Source: Flavobacterium hydrophilum (lineage in GTDB: Bacteria > Bacteroidota > Bacteroidia > Flavobacteriales > Flavobacteriaceae). Taken from it: a DNA stretch of 64,000 nucleotides. The notes below the pieces were generated by a model. The model was not told the origin of the DNA, searched no databases, and saw nothing but the letters and a program-made list of their open reading frames with translations. Of the stretch, positions 27,876 to 37,049 are shown piece after piece. The translations under genes and the position numbers were made by a program. The number at the start of each line of letters is the position of its first letter. The first letter of the stretch is position 1. The DNA lies in assembly GCF_003202405.1 (NCBI RefSeq), contig NZ_QJHL01000001.1:372001-436000 (forward strand), written 5' to 3'.

Positions 27876-29840
27876 ATGAGCGCATCGCATAAAAACTTAC
27901 ACAGTAAGTTGTCTATTGGGGGTTTATTGATCACATTAGGAATTATTTATGGAGATATTGGTACTTCTCCATTATATGTAATGAAGGCCATACTTGGTGA
28001 GCACAGTATTAATGCTGATATTGTTTTAGGAGGTATTTCCTGCGTTTTCTGGACGTTAACGCTCCAAACTACAATTAAATATGTGCTTATAACCTTAAGT
28101 GCTGACAATCACGGTGAAGGTGGGATTTTTGCTTTGTATGCTTTAGTCAAGAAAACAAAAATATCATGGCTTATCGTGCCTGCTATTATTGGCGGTAGCG
28201 CCTTGTTAGCTGACGGAATTATAACACCGCCAATTTCCGTTTCTTCTGCAGTAGAAGGTATAAAAACATATTATCCTGAAATAAATACAATCCCAATTGT
28301 TATTGGAATTCTTTTTATTTTATTTACAATTCAACAATTTGGGACTAAACTCGTTGGTAAATTTTTTGCACCAATGATGCTTATATGGTTCGCAATGCTG
28401 GGTACTTTAGGTGTTATTCAGATTATGCAGCATCCAGAAGTTATAAAAGCGATAAATCCATATTATGCATATCATTTATTGCAAATACATCCTGAAGGAT
28501 TTTTTGTTCTTGGATTTGTATTTTTATGTACCACAGGAGCAGAAGCATTGTACTCTGATATGGGGCACTGCGGAAGAAAAAATATTAGAATCAGCTGGGT
28601 CTTTGTAAAACTGACTTTAGTACTAAATTATTTTGGCCAGGCTGCTTACTTAATTCATCATGAAGGTTCGACATTACAGGAATTAGGTGGTGAAAATGGT
28701 AATCCCTTTTATTTAATCATGCCGGATTGGTTTCAACCGGCAGGAATTGTAATTGCGACTTTAGCGGCTGTAATTGCTTCTCAGGCATTAATTAGTGGTT
28801 CTTTTACTTTGATAAATGAAGCGATGCGATTAAATTTCTGGCCAAAAGTAAGAATCAAATATCCTACCGAAGTAAAAGGTCAATTATATATTCCGTCGAT
28901 CAACTGGTTATTGTTTTTTGGTTGCGTCGGAATCGTTTTGCACTTTGAAAAGTCGAGTAATATGGAGCACGCTTATGGTTTGGCAATTGTACTTTGTATG
29001 ATTATGACCACAATTTTATTAAATTATTACTTAATCATGAAAAGGGTTAAGCTGTATTTTATGGTTCCCCTGATCACTATTTATTTAGTTATTGAAGGTT
29101 GTTTTTTAATTGCCAATATTACCAAATTTGCAGATGGTGGTTACGTAACCTTAATCATAGCAATTATGTTAATTTCAGTAATGACAGTATGGTATGTGGC
29201 TAAGAAAATTAACAAAAGCTATACTAAAATTGTCAAAATTGACGATTACAAGAAAGTTCTGATGGAGTTGAGCGAAGATTTATCCATTCCAAAATATGCA
29301 ACTCATTTGGTTTACATGACAAATGCAAATCGTGTTGATGAATTAGAGCAAAAAGTAATGTATTCTATTTTACAAAAGCGTCCTAAACGAGCTGATATCT
29401 ACTGGTTTGTACATGTAAATATTTTAACTGAACCTTATAAAACGCAATATAAAGTAACAGAAATTGCTAAAGATGACATTTATAGAATTGATTTTAATTT
29501 AGGATTCAGAGAGCCAACCAAAATCAATCTAATGTTTAGGGAAGTTATTCGCGACATGGTGAAAAATGGAGAAGTTGATATTACCAGCCGTTACGAATCA
29601 TTAAATAAAAACAATATTGTTGGGGATTTCAAATTTGTCTTGTCTGAAAAATTCCTGTCTAATGATTCCGACTTATTGTGGCATGAAAAAATAATCATGA
29701 ACTCTTATTTCTTAATCAAAAAATTAAGTTTGTCTGAAGAAAGTGCTTTTGGATTAGACAGCAGTTCAGTTAAAATAGAGAAATTTCCAATGGTGCTTCA
29801 TGCTCCTGAGAATATTGGATTAACAAGGATTATAAAGTAA
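27876..29840 (+). CDS. kup: KUP-family potassium uptake permease
   Basis: The start at ATG 27876 (MSASHKNLHSK) follows the promoter directly. The 654-residue protein has about 12 membrane helices. The family signature GIIYGDIGTSPLYVMKAIL sits near the N-terminus, and a LLADGIITPPISVSSAVEG segment follows at about 100-120. The last 190 residues form the cytoplasmic C-terminal domain. Kup imports K+ with protons. It is monocistronic with a strong terminator. Confidence 0.95.
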   Translation: MSASHKNLHSKLSIGGLLITLGIIYGDIGTSPLYVMKAILGEHSINADIVLGGISCVFWTLTLQTTIKYVLITLSADNHGEGGIFALYALVKKTKISWLIVPAIIGGSALLADGIITPPISVSSAVEGIKTYYPEINTIPIVIGILFILFTIQQFGTKLVGKFFAPMMLIWFAMLGTLGVIQIMQHPEVIKAINPYYAYHLLQIHPEGFFVLGFVFLCTTGAEALYSDMGHCGRKNIRISWVFVKLTLVLNYFGQAAYLIHHEGSTLQELGGENGNPFYLIMPDWFQPAGIVIATLAAVIASQALISGSFTLINEAMRLNFWPKVRIKYPTEVKGQLYIPSINWLLFFGCVGIVLHFEKSSNMEHAYGLAIVLCMIMTTILLNYYLIMKRVKLYFMVPLITIYLVIEGCFLIANITKFADGGYVTLIIAIMLISVMTVWYVAKKINKSYTKIVKIDDYKKVLMELSEDLSIPKYATHLVYMTNANRVDELEQKVMYSILQKRPKRADIYWFVHVNILTEPYKTQYKVTEIAKDDIYRIDFNLGFREPTKINLMFREVIRDMVKNGEVDITSRYESLNKNNIVGDFKFVLSEKFLSNDSDLLWHEKIIMNSYFLIKKLSLSEESAFGLDSSSVKIEKFPMVLHAPENIGLTRIIK

Positions 29841-29861
29841 ATCATTTTTCAAAATACATTC

Positions 29862-29899
29862 AAAAACACTCTTTTATGCTTTATTAGAGTGTTTTTTTT
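29862..29899 (+). terminator. Terminator of kup
   Basis: AAACACTCT / AGAGTGTTT stem with a T-run. Confidence 0.8.
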
Positions 29900-29961
29900 C
29901 TTTTTAATGAAAGTCAAAATAACAATCAAAATTAAAAATTTAACTTTCAATCAATTAATAG

Positions 29962-29969
29962 TACCTTTG
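29962..29969 (+). promoter_or_regulatory. -7 promoter element
   Basis: TACCTTTG matches TAnnTTTG, 18 bases before the RNA methyltransferase start, implying a very short leader. Confidence 0.55.
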
Positions 29970-29986
29970 CAACTCAAATAATTAAA

Positions 29987-31201
29987 ATGAGATTACACAG
30001 AAATTTAGTTTATACTACCATCGATTCTTTGAATGCTATTTTCAATGAAGGAGAATATGCAGACAAAGTGGTAGCAAGAGCCTTAAAAAAAGACAAACGT
30101 TGGGGAAGTTCTGACAGGAAGTTTGTTGCTGAAACCATATACGAAATTGTTCGTTGGAAAAGATTATATGCTGAAATTGCAGAAGTTAAAGAGCCTTATG
30201 ACAGGGATAACTTATGGAGAATGTTTGCGGTTTGGGCAGTTTTAAGAGGCTATCCAATTCCGGATTGGAGACAATTAGAAGGCACTCCTGAAAGAAAGAT
30301 AAAAGGCCGTTTTGATGAGCTTTCAAAAGTTAGAGCTTTAAAAGAATCTATCCCGGACTGGATGGACGAATTAGGAGTAAAAGAATTGGGAGAAAAGGTT
30401 TGGGCAAAAGAGATTACGGCGCAAAACCAGCCTGCAAAAGTTATTCTTAGAACAAATACTTTAAAAGGTACCAAAGAAAGTCTTCGAAATACGTTGATGG
30501 ATTTAAATATTGAAACAGAATATTTAAAAGATCAGCCAGAGGCTTTGGTTTTGAAAGAAAGAGCCAATGTCTTTTTGACAGATGCTTTTAAACAGGGACT
30601 TTTTGAAGTTCAGGATGCAAACTCGCAATTGGTTGCCGGTTTTCTTGATGTAAAGCCAGGTATGCGTGTTGTTGACACCTGTGCAGGAGCTGGCGGAAAA
30701 ACATTGCATATTGCTTCTTTAATGGAGAATAAGGGGCAATTGATTGCAATGGATTTATACGAAAGTAAACTCAAGCAATTGAAATTAAGAGCCAAAAGAA
30801 ATGGTGCTTTTAATATTGAATATCGTATTATTGATACAACCAAAGTGATCAAAAAGCTGCATGAAAAAGCAGATCGTGTTTTAATAGATGCGCCTTGCAG
30901 CGGTTTAGGAGTTTTAAAAAGAAACCCTGACTCTAAATGGAAATTACAACCTGAATTTATTGATAATATCCGTAAAGTTCAGTCGGAAGTTTTAGAAAGT
31001 TATTCTAAAATTGTAAAACCGGGCGGAAAATTGGTATATGCAACGTGTTCTGTTTTACCATCAGAAAATCAGGAGCAGGTAGAGAAATTCCTTAAAACTG
31101 AAATTGGTAAACAATTTACATTTATAAAAGATCGTAAAATACTGGCTTCAGAATCTGGTTTTGACGGATTTTATATGGCACTCCTAGAACGTAAAATATA
31201 A
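29987..31201 (+). CDS. RsmB/NOP-family RNA (cytosine-5) methyltransferase
   Basis: The 404-residue SAM-dependent enzyme has MRVVDTCAGAGGKTLH (SAM loop, about 225-240), VLIDAPCSGLGVLKRNPD with the general-base region cysteine (about 297-314) and LVYATCSVLPSENQEQV with the catalytic cysteine (about 349-365). The N-terminal part lacks the full NusB domain of E. coli RsmB. It probably methylates C in 16S rRNA or tRNA; the exact site cannot be inferred. Confidence 0.9.
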   Translation: MRLHRNLVYTTIDSLNAIFNEGEYADKVVARALKKDKRWGSSDRKFVAETIYEIVRWKRLYAEIAEVKEPYDRDNLWRMFAVWAVLRGYPIPDWRQLEGTPERKIKGRFDELSKVRALKESIPDWMDELGVKELGEKVWAKEITAQNQPAKVILRTNTLKGTKESLRNTLMDLNIETEYLKDQPEALVLKERANVFLTDAFKQGLFEVQDANSQLVAGFLDVKPGMRVVDTCAGAGGKTLHIASLMENKGQLIAMDLYESKLKQLKLRAKRNGAFNIEYRIIDTTKVIKKLHEKADRVLIDAPCSGLGVLKRNPDSKWKLQPEFIDNIRKVQSEVLESYSKIVKPGGKLVYATCSVLPSENQEQVEKFLKTEIGKQFTFIKDRKILASESGFDGFYMALLERKI

Positions 31202-31219
31202 TAAAAATCCCAATATTTA

Positions 31220-31262
31220 AAAATCCAAATTCCAATCACTACATTGGGATTTGGATTTTTTT
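31220..31262. terminator. Bidirectional terminator
   Basis: AAATCCAAAT-CCAAT / ATTGG-ATTTGGATTT stem between convergent genes, with a T-run on the plus strand. Confidence 0.75.
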
Positions 31263-31270
31263 ATTGGATT

Positions 31271-32314
31271 TTAAGTTTGTAAGCTTGGTTTACGTAGCAG
31301 TTTTCCGTTTTCATTTTCTTTAAATTTGGGCACAAAAACGATTTTTTTTGGTTTTTCATATTTATCTAAGATGTCAAAAAAATCAACTGGAAAATTTTGT
31401 TTCTCTCCCTCAATTACCAAAATTAATTTTTCGCCTAAAAGAGAATCAGGAATTCCGGTTACAAAAAATCTGGAATTGATTTTTCCGATTAGTTTTGCTT
31501 CAATTTGTTCCGGAATTAATTTTAGACCGCCACTATTAATTACATTGTCAATTCTTCCTAAAAAAGTGAATTGATTTTCTTTTATTGACTCAATTAGATC
31601 ATTTGTAACAATTGGTTCTTCAGAAATTGCAGGAACGGTAATTACTAAACATCCCCGATTATCCTTAGTAATTTTTATATTTGGTAAAACTGTAAAAACT
31701 TTTTCACCGACTTTTCTGGCTGCAATATGAGTAATGGTTTCGGTCATGCCATAAGTTTCATAAACTTCAGTTTTTAAAGCCAAAAGTTTTTCTTCTAATT
31801 CAGTATCCATTTTTGCTCCGCCAACTATAAGTTTTTTGACATTTTTTAAAGCTTTAATCGAATTCTGCACTTGTAAAGGGACCATTGCCGCAAAATCATA
31901 AATGGTCTTATTTAATGCTAAAGGGGCTGTACTTGGCTCTGTAATATCTAAATCCAGCCCCAAAATTAAACTTCTGACCAGCATCATTTTTCCTGCTATA
32001 AATTTTACGGGTAGACAAAGTAAGGCTTTATCTCCTGGTTTTAAATCGAAAAAATCCCCGGTTGCTAATGCCGATTGTATCATAGCTTGTTTCTGCAGGC
32101 GGACTAGTTTGGGTAGACCAGTAGTTCCTGATGTTTTCATTTCGATGTACTCTTTTTTATCAAACCAGTCTAATAGAAATTCTCCAATAGCCTGTTCGTT
32201 AGGATCACCTTCTTTGATAAAACTATAGGCTACACTACTGAGTTCATCAGCATTAAGGTGATGACCATTTATTTTAAAATAATTATGAACGTTTTTATGA
32301 GTTAGTTGAATCAT
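31271..32314 (-). CDS. menE: o-Succinylbenzoate-CoA ligase
   Basis: The 347-residue acyl-adenylate-forming enzyme is short, which is usual for MenE in Bacteroidota. The P-loop TSGTTGLPK is at 61-69. LIVGGAKMD and YETYGMTETITHIAARK (about 180-210) form the nucleotide site. GRIDNVINSGGLKLIPEQIE is the hinge (about 268-287). The catalytic lysine lies in ENGKLLRK at the end. It activates o-succinylbenzoate in menaquinone synthesis. It starts 3 bases after a CPBP membrane protease gene, so the two are one transcript. The menI-menF pair lies 15 kb away. Confidence 0.93.
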   Translation of the reverse strand: MIQLTHKNVHNYFKINGHHLNADELSSVAYSFIKEGDPNEQAIGEFLLDWFDKKEYIEMKTSGTTGLPKLVRLQKQAMIQSALATGDFFDLKPGDKALLCLPVKFIAGKMMLVRSLILGLDLDITEPSTAPLALNKTIYDFAAMVPLQVQNSIKALKNVKKLIVGGAKMDTELEEKLLALKTEVYETYGMTETITHIAARKVGEKVFTVLPNIKITKDNRGCLVITVPAISEEPIVTNDLIESIKENQFTFLGRIDNVINSGGLKLIPEQIEAKLIGKINSRFFVTGIPDSLLGEKLILVIEGEKQNFPVDFFDILDKYEKPKKIVFVPKFKENENGKLLRKPSLQT

Positions 32315-32317
32315 GAC

Positions 32318-33253
32318 TTAATATTTTATTATTTCTGTAACAGTTATATCGCCTGTTAACTTTTCTTTCCAGTTTTTCCAGTTGTATTTTTTGCTAAAAA
32401 TAAAAAGCAAAATAGGGTAGATAATCACTACCGGCAAAATAACATCGAAACCTGCAGAGGGCTCAGATAAATCTATAAATATAGAATGAGTTTGAAAAAC
32501 GGACCAATCCGAGGTTACCAATAAAGCACCAATCAGGTTGTTTGCGGCGTGAAAACCAAGTGCCAATTCCATTCCTTCGTCCATTAATGTGAGAATTCCT
32601 AAAAATAAACCTGTGCCAATATAATAAACCATGATAATAGGGCCTATTTTAGTCACTTCCGGATTAAACCAATGCATAGAACCAAATATAAGAGAAGTCA
32701 TTACTAATGGAAACCATCTGTTTAGTGCTAAATTAGCAAATCCCTGCATAAGATAACCCCTGAAAACATACTCTTCTGTACTGGTTTGTATCGGAATAAA
32801 CACGGTTCCTATAACTACCAGAATAAGGAAAGGGACAGGTTTAAAATTCAAAATAAATTGTTCCGGTGATTGTAAATAAAGAAACAAAAAGCTTGCTATG
32901 GAAAATAACGACCATAATAAAAATGAAAATAAGATACGCTTGATATCTACTTTCCTTCGCGAGGTAGTAATGGATAAGAAACTTTGATTATGAAGGTGTT
33001 TAACCACATAAAAAACACCCGCCAGAGCAAAAACAAATGATATCATAACCAAAAGCAAAGTAAGATTTGATTCAAACATTTTCATTGCCGAATCATTATC
33101 TGACGGAATCGCAGTTTTATCTGTAAAACTTTTGTAAACCATCGCAAGAGTAAAAGGAATCTGGCCAACAAACGAAGCAATGATTATTATGACGGAGCCT
33201 AAAATATATTTCCCAAAATTATTTTCAGGCTTAATTCCTTGTTCTAAAAACAT
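32318..33253 (-). CDS. CPBP-family intramembrane metalloprotease
   Basis: The 311-residue membrane protein has about eight hydrophobic segments. The Abi/CAAX family motifs are TEEYVFRGYLM (E160-E161-x3-R165), FGSMHW (His near 204) and LGFHAANNLIG (His near 246). Eukaryotic relatives cut prenylated proteins, and bacterial ones have roles in bacteriocin immunity or membrane proteolysis. It shares a transcript with menE, an arrangement without an obvious reason. Confidence 0.85.
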   Translation of the reverse strand: MFLEQGIKPENNFGKYILGSVIIIIASFVGQIPFTLAMVYKSFTDKTAIPSDNDSAMKMFESNLTLLLVMISFVFALAGVFYVVKHLHNQSFLSITTSRRKVDIKRILFSFLLWSLFSIASFLFLYLQSPEQFILNFKPVPFLILVVIGTVFIPIQTSTEEYVFRGYLMQGFANLALNRWFPLVMTSLIFGSMHWFNPEVTKIGPIIMVYYIGTGLFLGILTLMDEGMELALGFHAANNLIGALLVTSDWSVFQTHSIFIDLSEPSAGFDVILPVVIIYPILLFIFSKKYNWKNWKEKLTGDITVTEIIKY

Positions 33254-33365
33254 GTTATTTAAAATTTAAAATGAAGTTCTAATTAATAAGTAAATCTTAT
33301 TTTTGGGGATAGCTAAAATACCTTTTTTTAAAGTAATTATTTTACAACATCTTAAAAAAAATAAA

Positions 33366-33710
33366 ATGATACAAGTTTACCATAATCCACGTTGTGGAAA
33401 ATCAAGAAATTGTCTGGCTTTTATGGATGAGGCAAATCTAAGTTATGAAATAATCCCTTATCTTACTGAAACGCCAACTTTTGAGGAGCTGAAAAGTTTA
33501 ATTGAAAAATTAAACCTCAAACCAATTGAATTAGTCAGAAGTAAAGAGAAAATCTGGATTGATGAATTTAAAGGAAAAACATTAACCGATTCTCAAATCA
33601 TTCAGGCAATGACTGATAATCCTATTTTGATTGAAAGACCAATTGTAATAAAAGATGGTAAGGCTATTATTGGACGTGACCCGGACAAACTTGCTGCTTT
33701 TTTGAAATGA
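33366..33710 (+). CDS. ArsC/Spx-like thioredoxin-fold protein
   Basis: The start is set at ATG 33366 (MIQVYHNPRCGKSRNCL), where the fold begins; the longer frame adds 21 non-conserved residues. The 114-residue protein has the single active cysteine of the glutaredoxin-linked arsenate reductase family in NPRCGKSRN. Later IERPIVIKDGKAIIGRDP carries the arsenate-site arginine region. It may reduce arsenate to arsenite or be a YffB-like relative. No ars operon is nearby. Confidence 0.85.
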   Translation: MIQVYHNPRCGKSRNCLAFMDEANLSYEIIPYLTETPTFEELKSLIEKLNLKPIELVRSKEKIWIDEFKGKTLTDSQIIQAMTDNPILIERPIVIKDGKAIIGRDPDKLAAFLK

Positions 33711-33764
33711 TTATAAAGTAGAGGATTAACATTTTTTTGTGATTTCATCTTTTAAACCAAAAGT

Positions 33765-33772
33765 TATATTTG
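33765..33772 (+). promoter_or_regulatory. -7 promoter element of the TonB-dependent receptor gene
   Basis: TATATTTG fits TAnnTTTG. The longer frame begins within this box, so translation should start at ATG 33806. Confidence 0.6.
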
Positions 33773-33805
33773 CGGTCTAAAAGAAAAAGAAATACCAGAA
33801 AACTA

Positions 33806-36316
33806 ATGAAAAAAATCAAATTTGCCATACTAATCTTATTCCTGTTTTCAGGATTATGGAATTATGCACAACAACCACCTTCGGGTCAAAACAAAGTAAA
33901 AGTTACAGGAAAAGTTTTAGAGAAAGTATCTAAACAGCCATTAGAATACGCTACTATATCAATAACAGCATCCAATGATACAAAAGTAATTGCTGGAGGA
34001 ATTACAAATCCAAAAGGTGAATTTGATTTAGCAGTTCCTCCGGGAACTTATGATATCAAAATAGAATTTATTTCATTTAAAGCCACTGAAATCAAAGGAA
34101 AAAATATTTCTTCCGATACAAATTTAGGAGTTGTACCGCTTTCTGAAGATGCAGCGCAGCTAAACGAGGTTGTGGTTCGTGCAGAAAAATCGACAGTAGA
34201 AATAAAGCTGGACAAAAAAGTGTACAATGTGGGCCAGGATATGATGGTAAAAGGCGGAACAGTGAGTGATGTGCTTGATAATGTTCCTTCAGTTTCAGTC
34301 GATACAGAAGGAAATGTAAGTTTAAGAGGAAGTGATAATATCCGAATTTTAATTGACGGAAGACCATCAAACGCAATCAATATGGCTGAAGCATTACGTC
34401 AGCTTCCGGCAGATGCAATTGATAAAGTAGAAGTAATTACTAATCCATCTGCTCGTTATGATGCAGAAGGAGGTTCGGGATTAATTAATATAATTCTTAA
34501 AAAAGGAAAAAATCAGGGATTTAACGGAACTTTTATTGCTTCAGGAGGAATTCCTGAAACGTATGGTTTAAGTGCGAATCTGAATTATAAAACAGAAAAA
34601 TTAAATTATTTTACGACCGCTGGCTATAATTACAGAACAAATGAAGGAGAAGGCTTAACCAATTCGGAATATTTCAATGCGGATGGTTCAACAAAACGTT
34701 ATTTAGATGAAACCCGTGATACTAAAAGAACCAGAGACGGATTTAACGGAAGAGCAGGTATAGAATGGTCTATTACACCAACTACTTTCTGGACGAATGC
34801 CATCAATTACCAAAAAAATACCGGTGAAGACAGAGATTTGATTAATTACTATAATTATGATGCTAATCGCGTTTCAACAGGTAATTCATCTCGATTAAAC
34901 AATGGGGATTCAGGAGGCGAAAATGTAGAATATACATCAAACTTAATTAAAAATTTTAATGATAAAGGGCATAAACTGACTGCCGATTTATCGATTTCAA
35001 GAAACACAGACGACAGTAACAGTGTGATTAATGCATCGCCAAATTTTAATACGACTTTAAATAATCAGGTTCAAAAGCAATTTCAATTACAGGCTGATTA
35101 TGTGCTGCCGATAGGTGAAGGAAGTCAGTTTGAAGCTGGATATAAAGGAAGTTTTGGTGATTTGAATAACATATACTATGTTACGGATAATGCTGGAGAA
35201 GAAGATGAAAATTTATCTAATACTTTAGAGTACAAAGAGTACATAAATGCATTGTACACGTCATACGGTTTTAAAGTAAATAAATTTTCTTATTTATTTG
35301 GTTTGCGTTGGGAAGATACTAATATTGAGGTTAATTTACTGGATAATAATAATTTCAATACCAAAAAATACAACAACTTATTTCCAAGTGCTTTTATAAG
35401 CTATGAAATTTCAGATCAGAGTAATTTTAACGCAAGTTACAGTAAGCGTTTGTCAAGACCAAGAGGGCGTTTTATGAACCCTGCAGTAAACTATGCCAGT
35501 AACGTTAATATTTTTCAGGGAAATCCTGATTTAGATCCTTCATTGACTGATAAATATGATGTTGGATATCTTAAACGTTGGGAAAAAGTGACTTTTAGTA
35601 CATCAGCTTATTTTGAAGATACAAAGAACGTTTTCAGTTTTGTAAGAATGCCAACGGGTGATGTTGTAACTCCTGACGGAGAAGTTGTAACTCCTGCACC
35701 TGGTGAGACAGTTGATGGTATTCCGGTTATTAAAAGCAGTCCAATTAACTTAGGAAAAGAACAAAAAATTGGTTTCGAATTTACATTTAATTACACCCCA
35801 TTCAAATGGTGGAGATTAAACAGTAATTTCAATTTTTACAATGTAAAAACAACCGGAGAAAATAGCTATGAAGATAATAATAATCAACTAATTGTACAGA
35901 ATCTGGATAATGAGGCTACTACCTGGTTTGCCAGAATTAGTTCAAAAGTTACCCTTCCATACAAAATTGACTGGCAGTTAAGTGGTAACTACAATGGAGA
36001 GCAAAAAACAGCACAAGGTAAAAATCTGGGACAGTTTGGTTTAAATACCGCTTTCAGTAAAGATGTTTTAAAAGATAAAGGGACTATTGCATTCAATATC
36101 AGTGATATTTTCAACTCAAGGAAGATGAGGTCTTATACGGATCTTTATGATAATAGTATATTAACTCAGACATCTTATAGTGAATTCCAGTTCCGTAAAC
36201 GTCAGTTCAACTTATCATTTACGTATCGTTTCAACAAGCCTAAAAACGAAAGAGAAAAGAATGGAGCACCTAGAAATGAAGGTGGAGGAGACGGAGGTGG
36301 AGAATTTCCCGGATAA
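33806..36316 (+). CDS. TonB-dependent outer membrane receptor (OMP_b-brl_3 type)
   Basis: From ATG 33806 the 836-residue protein has a signal peptide (FAILILFLFSGLWNYAQ). A carboxypeptidase-regulatory-like domain follows (about 30-115: VTGKVLEKVSKQPLEYATI). The plug domain (about 120-230) contains VSDVLDNVPSVSVDTEGNVSLRGSDNIRILIDGRPS. A large beta-barrel completes it, ending in an outer-membrane F/Y-rich strand before a Gly-rich basic tail. No SusD partner is adjacent. The ligand is unknown; this barrel family is often linked to siderophores, metals or peptides. Confidence 0.9.
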   Translation: MKKIKFAILILFLFSGLWNYAQQPPSGQNKVKVTGKVLEKVSKQPLEYATISITASNDTKVIAGGITNPKGEFDLAVPPGTYDIKIEFISFKATEIKGKNISSDTNLGVVPLSEDAAQLNEVVVRAEKSTVEIKLDKKVYNVGQDMMVKGGTVSDVLDNVPSVSVDTEGNVSLRGSDNIRILIDGRPSNAINMAEALRQLPADAIDKVEVITNPSARYDAEGGSGLINIILKKGKNQGFNGTFIASGGIPETYGLSANLNYKTEKLNYFTTAGYNYRTNEGEGLTNSEYFNADGSTKRYLDETRDTKRTRDGFNGRAGIEWSITPTTFWTNAINYQKNTGEDRDLINYYNYDANRVSTGNSSRLNNGDSGGENVEYTSNLIKNFNDKGHKLTADLSISRNTDDSNSVINASPNFNTTLNNQVQKQFQLQADYVLPIGEGSQFEAGYKGSFGDLNNIYYVTDNAGEEDENLSNTLEYKEYINALYTSYGFKVNKFSYLFGLRWEDTNIEVNLLDNNNFNTKKYNNLFPSAFISYEISDQSNFNASYSKRLSRPRGRFMNPAVNYASNVNIFQGNPDLDPSLTDKYDVGYLKRWEKVTFSTSAYFEDTKNVFSFVRMPTGDVVTPDGEVVTPAPGETVDGIPVIKSSPINLGKEQKIGFEFTFNYTPFKWWRLNSNFNFYNVKTTGENSYEDNNNQLIVQNLDNEATTWFARISSKVTLPYKIDWQLSGNYNGEQKTAQGKNLGQFGLNTAFSKDVLKDKGTIAFNISDIFNSRKMRSYTDLYDNSILTQTSYSEFQFRKRQFNLSFTYRFNKPKNEREKNGAPRNEGGGDGGGEFPG

Positions 36317-36340
36317 TATAGCTTAAAACTTCAAAAAATA

Positions 36341-36383
36341 AATTCCAAATTCCAACCTAAAAAAATGGAATTTGGAATTTTTT
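36341..36383 (+). terminator. Terminator of the receptor gene
   Basis: AAATTCCAAATTCCA / TGGAATTTGGAATTT stem followed by TTTT. Confidence 0.8.
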
Positions 36384-36408
36384 ATTATCAGAATTATTTT
36401 TTAGTTAT

Positions 36409-36443
36409 AAAAAAAAGGACTCGAATAAACGGGTCCTTTTTTT
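36409..36443 (-). terminator. Terminator of the small membrane protein gene
   Basis: AAAAAAGGACCCG / CGAGTCCTTTTTT on the minus strand, 11 bases from the stop. Confidence 0.75.
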
Positions 36444-36453
36444 ATGAAATCAA

Positions 36454-36633
36454 TTAAAGTTTAACTGACTGTTCTTCTTGTCTTTTCTTTGCTCTTTTCT
36501 CTTTGAACATTTCCCAACTAGCTCCCGTAACCCAGTAAGATACGAAACCAACTAAGAAAAACATCAACCAAAACCCTATAGTTAGTATGGTCAAGAAAAG
36601 TAAAAAACCTAAGTACTGTGAAAATTCAAACAT
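36454..36633 (-). CDS. Small membrane protein
   Basis: With ATG 36633 as start this is a 59-residue protein. Two consecutive hydrophobic segments (about 6-35) form one or two helices, and a basic-acidic tail follows (EMFKEKRAKKRQEEQSVKL). It has its own terminator. Function unknown. Confidence 0.6.
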   Translation of the reverse strand: MFEFSQYLGFLLFLTILTIGFWLMFFLVGFVSYWVTGASWEMFKEKRAKKRQEEQSVKL

Positions 36634-36663
36634 GTTTTCCGGAATTTTTGAATGTAAGCACAA

Positions 36664-37049
36664 ATGTAGGTTTTATATTTTTCGTTGCCAATAAAAACCA
36701 AATCAATTTTTATAAAAGAGCAATTATCTTTATATTTATACTCATTTTAAATAAGGTTTTTTTTGCTGTCAATAATCTTTTTGGAATAAATGAAATTCAA
36801 ATAAAAGAGAATGAGTGTTTTAAGGAGCTGTTTCCCGCTATCCGTTGCAAACGAAGTTCATTGAACTCCAATGAAAATGGATGCTAAGTGAAGTGATCTT
36901 TTGTTTTTTAAAGAAAAAAACAAAAGGATTTCCACTACTATCGGGGCTATACCATCCGTTTTCAGAAGAACCTAATTTTTAGATTAGAAAATCAGGCATT
37001 TCACATTTTACAAAATACATTTTACAAATAACAATTTACAAATAACACA
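36664..37049. other. Intergenic region with a dispersed repeat
   Basis: This 386-base stretch before fumC holds the repeat described at 36823-36963 and, from 36975 to 37047, AT-rich ACATTTTACAAA-like units just before the fumC start. An open frame on the plus strand at 36618-36887 overlaps the repeat and looks accidental. Confidence 0.6.
36823..36963. repeat. Dispersed flavobacterial repeat
   Basis: AGGAGCTGTTTCCCGCTATCC is followed by a variable middle with an AAAACAAAAGGATT stretch, then a CACTACTATCGGGGCT arm. The CCCGCTATCCGTTGC core (36834-36848) recurs on the opposite strand at 62450-62464 with one difference. The higher GC content sets it off from the surroundings. I recall similar elements as frequent between genes of Flavobacterium. 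Confidence 0.6.

Noticed and set aside
33366..33710. Arsenic resistance operon
   Set aside because: Only an ArsC-like gene is present; no arsR, arsB/acr3 or arsM neighbour is seen.
36618..36887. Plus-strand 89-codon frame upstream of fumC
   Set aside because: It runs into a dispersed repeat, overlaps the start of a minus-strand gene and lacks any conserved pattern.
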